Positions 1-8,420 of a DNA stretch of 64,000 nt are shown piece after piece. Every line of letters starts with the position of its first letter. The stretch's first letter is position 1. Below the pieces are notes generated by a model. The model had not been told where the DNA came from. It saw only the letters and a list, made by a program, of their open reading frames with translations, and did not search any database. The position numbers and the translations under genes are program-made. This DNA is from Poriferisodalis sp965208485. GTDB lineage: Bacteria; Actinomycetota; Acidimicrobiia; Acidimicrobiales; Poriferisodalaceae. The DNA lies in the NCBI RefSeq assembly GCF_965208485.1, contig NZ_OZ242344.1, positions 4,278,001 through 4,342,000 on the forward strand, in the 5' to 3' direction.

Positions 1-1224
1 CGGCCCGCCGCCCGCCACAACTTCTTCGTCCGCGCCGGCGCCGGCGACCTCGGGCCCAGGCCGCGCAAGGAGGTGGCCCGGTTCATCCGCAAGGCGCCGC
101 ACGGCATCGCCTCGCAGGAGATGCTGCGGCGCTTGGTGCCGCTGCAGCGCGGGGACGCTGCGCCCGAGGTGGCTGCCGGGGTCGACGATGCCGACGCGAA
201 CGCCGATGCGGTCAAAGCGCTGGGCCATTTCATCGGCGCCGACATGACCGGCGTGTGCGAAGCGCCCACCTACGCCTGGTATTCGCACCGCCCCGACGGT
301 TCGCCGATCGAGAATCTGCACCGCAACGCCATTGTGTTCGTGCTCGACCAGGGCTTCGAGACCATGGAGGGCGCATCGGGCGACGACTGGATCAGCGGCG
401 CCCAGTCGATGCGGGCCTACCTGCGGGCGTCGGTCATCGCCAACGCGATCGCTGCGCAGATACGTCGGCTCGGCTACGCCGCGCAGGCCCACACCGCCGC
501 CGACGACGAGATCAACCACATCCCGCTGCTGCTGTCTGCGGGCATCGGTGAGCTGTCGCGCATCGGCGAGCTGGTGCTGAACCCGTTCGTGGGGCCGCGC
601 TTCAAGTCCGGCGCGGTCACGACCGACATGCCGCTGACGCCGGATCGGCCGATCGATTTCGGATTGCAGGACTTCTGCACCAAGTGCACCAAGTGCGCCC
701 GGGAGTGCCCGGTGGGCGCGATCCGGTTCGGCGACAAGGTGATGTTCAACGGCTATGAGATGTGGAAGCCCGACGTGGATCGCTGTGCTCGCTACCGCAT
801 CACCAACATGCGCGGCTCGGCCTGCGGGCGGTGCATGAAGACGTGTCCCTACAACATCGAGGGCGTGCTGGCCGAGCGGCCGTTCCAGTGGGCGGCGATG
901 AAACTGCCGTTCGCCCGTTCGTGGATCGCACGGCTCGACGACAGGCTCGGCCGGGGCGAGATCAACCAGGCCAAGAAGTGGTGGGTCGACATCGAGGTGC
1001 TCGACGACGTGCCGGTCGAGCCGCCCAAGGGCGCCAACACGCGCGGACTCAGTCTCGGGCGCAAGCCGCGGGATGAGTCGGGGTTCGCGATGTTCCCGCC
1101 CGAGATGGCGCCGCCCGGCCCGGACGGCATGGCGCCCTTCCCGCTGGATCGCGAGGCCGGCATCGCAGCCTCCCACCAAGCCGAACGGCCCGCTGCAGCC
1201 CGCGAACGCATCACGCAGCGATGA
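1..1224 (+). CDS. Reductive dehalogenase-like 4Fe-4S protein (5' partial)
   Basis: The reading frame is open from base 1, so the N-terminus lies outside the window; the GTG at 73 is only an internal candidate start. Near the C-terminus there are two ferredoxin-type clusters. The first is CTKCTKCARECP (nt ~676-715). The second has the spacing C-x12-C-x2-C-x3-CP, ending CGRCMKTCPYN (nt ~784-849). A widened second motif of this kind after a standard CxxCxxCxxxCP is typical of the RdhA family (corrinoid-dependent reductive dehalogenases) and differs from a plain 2[4Fe-4S] ferredoxin. The upstream ~200 residues resemble the RdhA and epoxyqueuosine-reductase fold. The C-terminal tail is Pro-rich. 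No NAD/FMN oxidoreductase domain follows, and a Tat signal cannot be assessed. The substrate is unknown. QueG-like or another corrinoid Fe-S enzyme is the main alternative. The following gene is convergent. Confidence 0.72.
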   Translation, partial: RPAARHNFFVRAGAGDLGPRPRKEVARFIRKAPHGIASQEMLRRLVPLQRGDAAPEVAAGVDDADANADAVKALGHFIGADMTGVCEAPTYAWYSHRPDGSPIENLHRNAIVFVLDQGFETMEGASGDDWISGAQSMRAYLRASVIANAIAAQIRRLGYAAQAHTAADDEINHIPLLLSAGIGELSRIGELVLNPFVGPRFKSGAVTTDMPLTPDRPIDFGLQDFCTKCTKCARECPVGAIRFGDKVMFNGYEMWKPDVDRCARYRITNMRGSACGRCMKTCPYNIEGVLAERPFQWAAMKLPFARSWIARLDDRLGRGEINQAKKWWVDIEVLDDVPVEPPKGANTRGLSLGRKPRDESGFAMFPPEMAPPGPDGMAPFPLDREAGIAASHQAERPAAARERITQR

Positions 1225-1340
1225 AGGCGCTGACAGGCAGATCCTCCTTGTTCAACGCTAGCCCGGCCGGAAATCTCCCAAGAATTCTCCGGACCGCCCC
1301 AAGCGGCGAGAACCCGCACCCCGGAACACGGTCGGGCAGC

Positions 1341-3245
1341 TCAGGGCTCGATCAGCGGTGCCGTGGTGAACACGGTCAGGTCGGCGAACAGCGACTGCAG
1401 GAGCGCTCGATCACCGACGATCTCGACGCCGTCGAGCGCGCTGGCGTCATTGAGCGCAGCGACGAATGTGGCCCGGTCGGTACGCACTGAGGCCGCGGCG
1501 CCGGGATCGACGGCGTCGTGGCGATGGTGCACGGCCGAGCGGCCGACGCCGAGCACATGGTCCTCATCGAGGTCGATGAAGCGGAAATTGAACGTCACCG
1601 GCCCTGCCGTGAATGCGTCGGGGTCGAAGCGGACACCGATCACGTCGAAAAGGTGCTCCGCGCTCATGGCTTGTGACATGTCCCGGGTGGGGATGCGGCC
1701 CCAGTCAGGGGAGCCCTCCCGCAGTTCCTTCGCGCCCATCAGGTAGGCATTGCGCCAAGTGGCTGACTCTGACTGGTAGCCCAGTTGTTCCAGCGCTTCG
1801 GCTTGCAGGCTGCGGGCCTCTCGGTTTGCCGGGTCGGCGAACACCAGGTGGTCGACGACCTGGGCCACCCAGCGGTACTCGCCCCGCTCGAAGCACTCGC
1901 GTGCCTTCGACAGCACGGCGTCGGCGCCGCCCATGAATTCGACGTAGTTCGTGCCGGCCTCGACAGGCGGCAACGGGTCGAGGTTGGCCGGGTTGCCGTC
2001 GTACCAGCCGAGATAGCGGTTGTAGACCGAGCGGCAGTTGTGCGACACCGTGCCGTAGTAGCCCTGCACGTGGGACTGATCGAACTCGGCGGGCAGTTGC
2101 AGCCGGGCAGCGATCTCGGTCGGCCGCAGGCCCTGATTGGCCAGGCGCATCGTCTGGTCGTGCATCCAGCGGTAGACGTCGCGCTGCATCGTCAGGAACG
2201 CCCGGACGTCGGCGTTCCCGAACCGGGGCCAATGGTGGCTTGCGAACATCACGTCGGTGTCGTCTGCCCACATGTCCATGGCTTCGTCGATGTACTTGCT
2301 CCACGCGAGGGCATCGCGGGTCTGTGCACCCCGGATCGGGTACAGGTTGTGCAGGGTGTGGGTGCAGTTCTCGGCCATGCACAGCAGGCGCTTGTCGGGG
2401 AAGAAGAAGTTCATCTCCGCGGGCGCTTCGGCGTCTGGCGTGTTCTGGAACACGATCCGGATGCCGCTCAGCACACGCTCCTCGCCGGTCTTGTAGACGG
2501 TGTCGGTGGGAGCGATCAGATCGGAGCGCGCCAAGCCCATCGTGGAACCCAGCCCGCAATCGACGTGGCCGAGCGGACCCGGCGGCAAGAGCGGTCCGAA
2601 CTGGTAGGCGGCCCGCCGGCCCATGATCGGCCCGGCAATGACGAACTCGCTCACGACTTCTTCGAGGAACCCGTCAGGGGCCACGATCTGCACATCGCCG
2701 TTCGCCACAGCCTCCGCATCGGTCACGCCGAGCACGCCGCCGAAATGGTCGGCGTGGGAATGGGTGTAAATGATCGAGTTCACCGGGCGGGTGCCGAGCG
2801 TTCGGTTGGCGAGGTCCAGCGCTGCTGCCGCCGCGGGCGCGTTGGTCAGCGGATCGACGATCAGCCAGCCGTCGGTGCCGGCCAGGAACGTGATGTTGGC
2901 GATGTCGTAGCCCCGCACCTGCCAGACGCCGTCGGCCACCTCGAACAGCCCGTGATGCACGTTGAGCCGCGCTTGCCGCCACAGGCTCGGGTGCACGGAC
3001 GGGGGCGCTGCTTCCGACTCGGAGACGAAGGCGTGGCGTGCGACATCGAACACCACGTGGTCGCCCAAGGTGACCCGGCCGTCGTCAAGCTGTGCGACGA
3101 GGCCGCGGCCGGCCCGTCCGAAGTCGCCGGGGTCGTCGAAGGAGATGGCCGCCGCGGAGTTCGCCGCCACCGTGAACTCAGTCGGAGCCAGCGGCCCGAG
3201 CGAGCCGTCGTCGCCGTGTTCGCGGTCGTTCCCGCCCGGTGCCAT
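1341..3245 (-). CDS. Alkyl sulfatase, SdsA1-type metallo-beta-lactamase fold
   Basis: This is a 634-residue class III alkyl sulfatase, predicted to hydrolyse primary or secondary alkyl sulfate esters with two zinc ions. The catalytic metallo-beta-lactamase motif is THSHADHFGG (HxHxDH), preceded by a typical strand (NSIIYTH). Further on, AENCTHTLHNLYPIRG and a helical dimerisation region match the SdsA1 arrangement. The C-terminal ~120 residues look like the SCP2-type alkyl-sulfatase C-terminal domain. The frame stays open upstream to 3656, but that part is antiparallel-looking, Arg-rich shadow of the P450 gene. I chose the ATG at 3245, 18 bp after the stop of the upstream P450 gene, which suggests co-transcription. 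No signal peptide is evident. Confidence 0.85.
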   Translation of the reverse strand: MAPGGNDREHGDDGSLGPLAPTEFTVAANSAAAISFDDPGDFGRAGRGLVAQLDDGRVTLGDHVVFDVARHAFVSESEAAPPSVHPSLWRQARLNVHHGLFEVADGVWQVRGYDIANITFLAGTDGWLIVDPLTNAPAAAAALDLANRTLGTRPVNSIIYTHSHADHFGGVLGVTDAEAVANGDVQIVAPDGFLEEVVSEFVIAGPIMGRRAAYQFGPLLPPGPLGHVDCGLGSTMGLARSDLIAPTDTVYKTGEERVLSGIRIVFQNTPDAEAPAEMNFFFPDKRLLCMAENCTHTLHNLYPIRGAQTRDALAWSKYIDEAMDMWADDTDVMFASHHWPRFGNADVRAFLTMQRDVYRWMHDQTMRLANQGLRPTEIAARLQLPAEFDQSHVQGYYGTVSHNCRSVYNRYLGWYDGNPANLDPLPPVEAGTNYVEFMGGADAVLSKARECFERGEYRWVAQVVDHLVFADPANREARSLQAEALEQLGYQSESATWRNAYLMGAKELREGSPDWGRIPTRDMSQAMSAEHLFDVIGVRFDPDAFTAGPVTFNFRFIDLDEDHVLGVGRSAVHHRHDAVDPGAAASVRTDRATFVAALNDASALDGVEIVGDRALLQSLFADLTVFTTAPLIEP

Positions 3246-3262
3246 GTCGCCGCGGTGCCCGC

Positions 3263-4501
3263 TCAGCGTGACGACGGGAAGCGAATCGGCAGTTGCCGGG
3301 GACCGCGGACCTGCCCGCCGGCCCAGGTGACCGCGCCGGGATCGCTCACCTCGAAGTCCGGAATGCGCTCGAACCAGGTGCGCAGTGCGACGTCCATCTC
3401 CAGTCGGGCCAGATTCGAGCCTGCGCAGCGGTGGATGCCGGCGCCGAATGCGACGTGGCGGTTGTGCGGTCGGTCCAGGATGACCTCGTCGGGACGCTCG
3501 AAGGCCTCCGGGTCGCGGTTGGCGCCCGGGAAGTTCATCAGCACCTTGCTGCCCTTGGGGATCGTGACGCCGCGGACCTCGACGTCTTCCGCCGCGACGC
3601 GCCCCATCGTCACCGGCGAGTAGAAGCGCAGCAGCTCCTCGATGGCAGAGGGCCACAGCTCGGGCTCGGCCGCTATCCGCTCGCGGTCAGCAGGGTGGGT
3701 GCCGAAGTGCCACAGGGCCGAGCCGATCGAGCTCCACGTCGTGTCGATGCCCGCAATGAGCTGCAGGTTGAGCATGCCGACCACCATGATCGGATCGATG
3801 GGGTTGCCCTCGTCGTCGGTTCCCTCCAGCAGCGCCGAGACGAACCCGTCGTCGGGGTTGGCCTGCTTCTCCTTCACCACCTCGAAGAAGAACTCCCGGA
3901 TCACGAGTCGGTACTTCCGGCGCAGTTCGGGCTTGGTGAGTCCCAATTCCAGGACGCAGCGCACCCAGTAGGTGAAGTCGTCCACGCGGCTCTCGTCGAT
4001 CCCCAGCAGGTGGGCGATGACCCGGGGCGGGATCTGCTGTGCGTACTGCTCGGCGCCGTCGACCTGGCCTTGGTCGATGAACCCGTCGATCAGGCGATGA
4101 GCGAGGTCTTCGGCGTACTGACGGTGTGACTCCGCCGCACGGGGCGCGAAGTGCGGCAGCAGCAAGCGCCGTGTCCAGCCGTGGATGGGCGGGTCCTCCG
4201 AGATCGGTGCCGCATTGGTGCCGTATTGCTGGAAGATCGGGTCAGCGAGCAGCTCCTCGATCATCTCCGGCGGCGGGGAGGTGACCAGCACATCGCTGCT
4301 GGACAGATCGGGCACCATCTTGGCCATGGCCTGCACGTCGTCGTAGCGGGTGGGCAGGAACGAGCCGCCCCAGCGCTCGGTATGAGCGATCGGGCAGCGC
4401 TCCCGCAGCTCATCCCACACCGGCGCCGGATCTCGCACGTAGCCCGGATCGAAGATGTCGTAGTCGGTGTCCCAGTCGTCGACGGGTGCTGTATCGGTCA
4501 T
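3263..4501 (-). CDS. Cytochrome P450
   Basis: A 412-residue soluble bacterial P450. The I-helix oxygen-binding motif is AGIDTT, the K-helix ExxR is in EELLRF, and the heme-thiolate loop is AFGAGIHRCAG, with Cys as the axial ligand. Length and the absence of a membrane anchor fit class I bacterial P450s that need a separate ferredoxin and reductase; none is visible nearby. The start ATG at 4501 is preceded by an AAGG-type ribosome site. The gene lies 18 bp upstream of the alkyl sulfatase on the same strand, so hydroxylation and desulfation of an aliphatic or steroid-like substrate may be linked (inference). A related P450 lies at 7081, sharing the IDTTWSSIG and GSNLARLEM strings. Confidence 0.93.
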   Translation of the reverse strand: MTDTAPVDDWDTDYDIFDPGYVRDPAPVWDELRERCPIAHTERWGGSFLPTRYDDVQAMAKMVPDLSSSDVLVTSPPPEMIEELLADPIFQQYGTNAAPISEDPPIHGWTRRLLLPHFAPRAAESHRQYAEDLAHRLIDGFIDQGQVDGAEQYAQQIPPRVIAHLLGIDESRVDDFTYWVRCVLELGLTKPELRRKYRLVIREFFFEVVKEKQANPDDGFVSALLEGTDDEGNPIDPIMVVGMLNLQLIAGIDTTWSSIGSALWHFGTHPADRERIAAEPELWPSAIEELLRFYSPVTMGRVAAEDVEVRGVTIPKGSKVLMNFPGANRDPEAFERPDEVILDRPHNRHVAFGAGIHRCAGSNLARLEMDVALRTWFERIPDFEVSDPGAVTWAGGQVRGPRQLPIRFPSSR

Positions 4502-4527
4502 GGGCTGCCTTCTTTCTTGTCGAGTGC

Positions 4528-4788
4528 TCAGTTCTTCGGCAGATCTCTGAACGGTGTGTTGCGGTCGGGTCCGGGTTCGCGGGGCAGGCCGAGTGCTCGC
4601 TCGCCGATCGTGTTGCGCTGAATCTCGTCGGTGCCGCCGCCGAGGCTCATGCCGCGCGCATTGAGGATATGGAAGCTGAAGCAGTCGTCGTGTTCGTGAC
4701 CGGTCTGCTTGCGTTCATGCGCGAGCAACGCCACCGCAGTCGACCAGCCCCCGTTCACCTGGCCAACGACCCAGTCGTCTCGGTGAAG
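4528..4788 (-). pseudogene. Acyl-CoA dehydrogenase remnant (internal deletion)
   Basis: The C-terminal signature MSLGGGTDEIQRNTIGERAL followed by a typical acyl-CoA dehydrogenase tail is read in one frame up to the stop at 4528. Directly upstream comes DDWVVGQVNGGWSTAVALL, which in intact enzymes lies about 100 residues earlier, at the substrate-binding mid-domain. The two segments are joined without the helices normally between them, and nothing homologous precedes residue ~85 of the frame. This is therefore a decayed gene with an N-terminal truncation and an internal deletion. It sits between the P450 and the TetR regulator on the same strand. Confidence 0.75.
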
Positions 4789-4822
4789 AACTTGCGTACG
4801 TGGGCGCGGAACGCGTCGGGAG

Positions 4823-6118
4823 TCACGGTGCCGGGTACTCATCGAAGCTGAGCATGCGGGCAAGCAAGGTGGCTGCCTGCGGCTCGAGTTCGCGTGGGTT
4901 CCGCCCGAGCGCGGTGGCGAACAGGGGCTCGAAGAGCGACCACGCGAACTGCGCGGCGGCGACGAGCAAGTAACGGCAGCGTTCGGAAGCAGTCGGTTCG
5001 CCGTGCCGCCTGCGATGACGACCGAGCAAGGCGACGACAACGGGGAAATGGTCGCCCGTCGCAGCCAGCTTGGCGTCGAGGGCGATGTGCGTGAGCGCTC
5101 GGACGTAGCCCGGATGCGCCCGCATCGAGAAGAAATCCGGGATCAAGCCGGGACCAGACTCGTTTGCGTAGTACCGGTCGCGAATCAGCCGGGACGCTTG
5201 GGCCAGCACTTCGCTCGCTGATCCGAAGTAGTGATGGATCAGTCCGTAGTTCACCCCGGCACGGGCGGCGAGCTGGCGTCCCGAGATGGAGGACGGCGTC
5301 CTGCTGGCAAGCAGGTCGACGGCTGCCGCCACGAGAAGCCGTTCTGCCTGGGCTCGGCCGGTCACACGAGATCGTGTCGGCGGCTGGGGTCCGCGAACGT
5401 GCAGCCGCCTGGACGCGAAGCAGCCGCCGGCGAACGGCCCGCGCCCTGCATGCAGATACTCGATCGCCAAGACCAGTTCCCGGTCGACGAGATGCGCGTC
5501 GTCGTCGAGCCCGGCGGAGCGCACCAACGGCACCCGGTGAATGCTTATGCCGAGCTGCATGGCGCACGACAAAGCCACCAGCGTGTCGAGTGCATCGGAA
5601 GTCAACTCGGGGCGCAGTGTCTTCATCCCCGTGCTGTAGCGGTGGATGATCGGATGCTCTGGCCGCAGCGTGAGCGTGGCCTGATCGAGCTGGATCTGGG
5701 TCAGCACTCGCACGAACGAGTCGTGCCGTATCACGATGCCAGGGGTGGGCACCAGCGCGCCGGGCGGGAAGGCATCAGCGACGAACGCATCGCTGAGACG
5801 GTCGAGCACCTGGCGGCACAGCTCGCGCTTGGAGCCGAAGTGCCGATGTATCTGCGCGTAGTTGACGCCGGCTGCTTCTGCGATGCGCCGGCCCGAGACA
5901 GCGGAGGGCGGCTCGACCGAGAGCAGTTCAGTCGCGGCCTCGATCAGCGCGTCCGCTGGATGGAACCCCGTATCCAAGAAGCCGCACCGGTCCTTTCGCC
6001 CTTCTGCTGTCGCACCAATTGTCTCCCGCTCTTGCTCGCTTCGCTCACGGGCCGCTCGGGCCACAGTTTCGCCTACCGGCGCAGCTTCTGCGCCGTGGTC
6101 GGCGTCGCGTGCAGCCAC
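4823..6118 (-). CDS. Tandem-domain TetR-family regulator
   Basis: One frame of up to 431 residues holds two complete TetR modules. The first helix-turn-helix is around residues 55-100 (SGRRIAEAAGVNYAQIHRHF). The second is around residues 255-300 (SGRQLAARAGVNYGLIHHYF). Each is followed by its own helical ligand-binding region. The HTHs resemble each other strongly, so this looks like an intragenic duplication or fusion; TetR proteins are normally ~200 residues and act as homodimers. The ATG at 6118 would place ~45 residues encoded by a dispersed repeat (6003-6088) at the N-terminus. A TTG at 5977, with AAAGGA upstream, is an attractive alternative start that removes them. It is divergent from the TauD gene and probably controls it or the P450/sulfatase genes (inference). 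Confidence 0.85.
   Translation of the reverse strand: MAARDADHGAEAAPVGETVARAARERSEQERETIGATAEGRKDRCGFLDTGFHPADALIEAATELLSVEPPSAVSGRRIAEAAGVNYAQIHRHFGSKRELCRQVLDRLSDAFVADAFPPGALVPTPGIVIRHDSFVRVLTQIQLDQATLTLRPEHPIIHRYSTGMKTLRPELTSDALDTLVALSCAMQLGISIHRVPLVRSAGLDDDAHLVDRELVLAIEYLHAGRGPFAGGCFASRRLHVRGPQPPTRSRVTGRAQAERLLVAAAVDLLASRTPSSISGRQLAARAGVNYGLIHHYFGSASEVLAQASRLIRDRYYANESGPGLIPDFFSMRAHPGYVRALTHIALDAKLAATGDHFPVVVALLGRHRRRHGEPTASERCRYLLVAAAQFAWSLFEPLFATALGRNPRELEPQAATLLARMLSFDEYPAP
6003..6088 (-). repeat. Dispersed repeat, copy A
   Basis: Minus-strand copy of a family with five members in this window. Its core reads GCCCGAGCGGCCCGTGAGC followed by GAAGCGAGCAAGAGCGGGAG on the minus strand. It overlaps the 5' end of the longest possible TetR frame and is oriented toward that gene. 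Compare the copies at 17077, 25763, 34346 and 57370. Confidence 0.8.
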
Positions 6119-6182
6119 ACGGCTAATCTAGGTCCGAAGCGCCGTGGCGGCGTGCCGCGAGCTGCTGGCGAGGGGAACCGAC

Positions 6183-7028
6183 ATGCGCATCGACGTTGTG
6201 CAGACAAACGACTACGACCGGATCCGGGTCGAGCCGCTGACCGGCACGATCGGCGCGGAAATCTCCGGCGTCGACCTGCGCGAGCTCGACGACGAGCTGA
6301 TCGCCGAGCTGCATGACGCCTGGATGGCCCACAAAGTGCTGTTCTTCCGCGACCAGGAGCTGACCCAAGGCCAGCACGTGGCCTACGGCAAGGCTTTCGG
6401 CGAGCTCGAAATCCATCCGTTCGCGCGCAGCGTGCCCGAACACAGCGAGATCCTTGTGCTGGAGTCCACCGCCGACAGCTTTCAGGCCGCCGAGACGTGG
6501 CATTCGGATGTGACCTTTCGCGAGTGCCCGCCCCTCGGCTCGATCCTGATGGGGCGGATCGTTCCCCCATACGGCGGGGACACGTGCTGGGCCAACATGG
6601 AGCTGGCGTACGAACAGCTGCCCGATGACATCAAGAGCCAGATCGAGGGGCGCTACGCGATCCACTCGTTCGTGAAAGCGTTCGGACGCAGCATGAGCGA
6701 GAGCGAACGCGAAGAGGCCCGCCAGAAGTATCCCGACCAGAAACACCCCGTCGTTCGGACCCACCCCGTCACCGGCGCCAAGAGTCTGTTCGTGAACCGG
6801 ACCTTCACGCTCACCATCGACGGCATGACGCCTGACGAGAGCCGTGCGCTGCGCCGGCGCTTGTACGCCCAAGCGTCCGAGCCGGAGTTCCAGTGCCGCT
6901 TCCGCTGGCATCCCGGTTCGATCGCCCAGTGGGACAACCGCTGCACCCAGCACTACGCGGTGCCCGATCACGGCGGCCTGCACCGGCGCATGGAGCGGGT
7001 CACCCTGCTCGGCGACCGGCCGGCCTGA
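6183..7028 (+). CDS. TauD/TfdA-family Fe(II)/2-oxoglutarate dioxygenase
   Basis: A 281-residue member of the taurine/2,4-D dioxygenase family. The facial-triad HxD is in TWHSDVTF (about residue 100), and the distal His is in WDNRCTQHYAV. The Arg in GLHRRMERVTL is placed to bind 2-oxoglutarate. The N-terminal GAEISGVDLREL is family-typical. The ATG at 6183 is preceded by GAGGGGA at good distance and removes a 13-residue extension. The substrate could be a sulfonate, alkyl sulfate or aryloxy acid. The neighbouring alkyl sulfatase and P450s make a sulfur ester or hydrophobic acid plausible (inference). Confidence 0.9.
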   Translation: MRIDVVQTNDYDRIRVEPLTGTIGAEISGVDLRELDDELIAELHDAWMAHKVLFFRDQELTQGQHVAYGKAFGELEIHPFARSVPEHSEILVLESTADSFQAAETWHSDVTFRECPPLGSILMGRIVPPYGGDTCWANMELAYEQLPDDIKSQIEGRYAIHSFVKAFGRSMSESEREEARQKYPDQKHPVVRTHPVTGAKSLFVNRTFTLTIDGMTPDESRALRRRLYAQASEPEFQCRFRWHPGSIAQWDNRCTQHYAVPDHGGLHRRMERVTLLGDRPA

Positions 7029-7030
7029 GG

Positions 7031-7052
7031 CCAGTCTGAACCCAGTCTGAAC
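7031..7052. repeat. 11-bp tandem duplication
   Basis: CCAGTCTGAAC occurs twice back to back, directly after the TauD stop codon. Confidence 0.95.
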
Positions 7053-7080
7053 ACGCACATCCGAGCATCGGAGCGCAGCG

Positions 7081-8292
7081 ATGACCTACACGGACGACGC
7101 GACCTCAGCCATAGCGCCGGTCGGAGACTTCGCTACCGACTGGGACTTCAATGACCCCGCTTGGGTGAACGACCCGTTTCCCATCTGGGAGGAGCTGCGC
7201 GGTCGCTGCCCGATGGGCCGTTCGGAGCGGTTCAACGAAGGTGTATGGCTCCCGCTGAGCTACGACGATGTCGTCGAGATCGCCAACGACCCCGGGACGT
7301 TCTCCAACGTTCACCATGGCATCCGTCGCGGCGGCACGGTCCACCGGGGGTACTTCCCGCCGATCAACTCCGATCCCCCCGATCACCTCGAGATTCGCCG
7401 CACTCTGCTGCCCTTCTTCGCGCCGAAGCGCATCGAGAGCTGGCGTGCCCACATCGCTGCCGACTGCGAGGCGCGCGCCGCGGCGATTGCCGAGCGAGGT
7501 CACGGCGACGCCGCAGTCGACTACAGCCAGCACATCCCGGTGGGCGCGATCGCAGCGATCCTGGGCATCGACCCGGCCGACGGCGATCAATTCCGGACCT
7601 GGATCTTCGACATCCTGTCGGTCGGCCCGAACGACGGCGCGGTGCTCCAGCAGGCGATCTGCGAGGTGCGCGAATACATGGCGAAGGTGATCGTCGCGCG
7701 GCGCGTCGAACCCAGCGACGACCTCATCAGCCACCTCGTGACGACCACGATGGGCGGTGAGCCGCTGCCTGATCACCTCATCGAGCGAATGCTGGTGCTG
7801 CAGCTCATCGCCGGCATCGACACCACGTGGAGCTCCATCGGCGCCGCGTTGTGGCATCTCGCAGTCAACGATGAAGACCGCCGCCGCCTCGTCGCCGAAC
7901 CCGAGCTGCTGCCTACTGCCATGGAGGAGCTCCTCCGGGCGTACGCACCGGTGAACGTGGCGCGGCGAGTCGCCGCCGACACCGAGGTCAACGGCGTCCG
8001 GATGCAGGCAGGGGATCACGTGATGATGACCTTCCCCATCGCGTGCCGTGATCCCGAGCAGTTCGACCGAGCGGACGAGGTGATCATCGACCGCGCCGAG
8101 AATCGGCACATCGCATTCGGTGCCGGCATCCACCGCTGCCTCGGCTCGAACCTGGCGCGACTCGAGATGGAGATTTCACTCGAGACCTGGCTTCGCTACA
8201 TACCCGAGTACTCGATTGCCCCAAGTGCCGAGGTCACCTGGTCGACCGGGCAGATCCGCGGACCACGGTCGATCCCCATCGTCGTCGACTGA
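7081..8292 (+). CDS. Cytochrome P450
   Basis: A 403-residue soluble P450 beginning at ATG 7081, 52 bp after the dioxygenase gene on the same strand. The I-helix reads AGIDTTWSSIGAALW, the ExxR is in EELLRAY, and the heme loop is AFGAGIHRCLGSNLA. It is paralogous to the P450 at 3263. The two flank the TetR/TauD pair in opposite directions, as if both arms were controlled from the central divergent region. The redox partner and substrate are unknown. Confidence 0.93.
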   Translation: MTYTDDATSAIAPVGDFATDWDFNDPAWVNDPFPIWEELRGRCPMGRSERFNEGVWLPLSYDDVVEIANDPGTFSNVHHGIRRGGTVHRGYFPPINSDPPDHLEIRRTLLPFFAPKRIESWRAHIAADCEARAAAIAERGHGDAAVDYSQHIPVGAIAAILGIDPADGDQFRTWIFDILSVGPNDGAVLQQAICEVREYMAKVIVARRVEPSDDLISHLVTTTMGGEPLPDHLIERMLVLQLIAGIDTTWSSIGAALWHLAVNDEDRRRLVAEPELLPTAMEELLRAYAPVNVARRVAADTEVNGVRMQAGDHVMMTFPIACRDPEQFDRADEVIIDRAENRHIAFGAGIHRCLGSNLARLEMEISLETWLRYIPEYSIAPSAEVTWSTGQIRGPRSIPIVVD

Positions 8293-8358
8293 CTCCAGGA
8301 CCGTCACAGAGCCGTAGCACTGTGCGGAGCGCGACAGGACGCGACTTCACTAACGTGC

Positions 8359-8370
8359 AGCCAATTGGCT
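8359..8370. promoter_or_regulatory. 12-bp palindrome upstream of ABC importer
   Basis: AGCCAATTGGCT is a perfect palindrome abutting a possible -10 (TAGCGC, from 8370), about 50 bp before the importer's first gene. It could be an operator. The evidence is sequence symmetry and position only. Confidence 0.3.
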
Positions 8371-8420
8371 AGCGCCGTGGACTTCAGGGGGCGGCGCCTG
8401 ATTCCTGGGAGGGCAATCTC

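Noticed and set aside
3246..3656. N-terminal extension of the alkyl sulfatase frame
   Set aside because: Overlaps the P450 gene on the same strand and reads as low-complexity Arg/Pro sequence; start placed at 3245.
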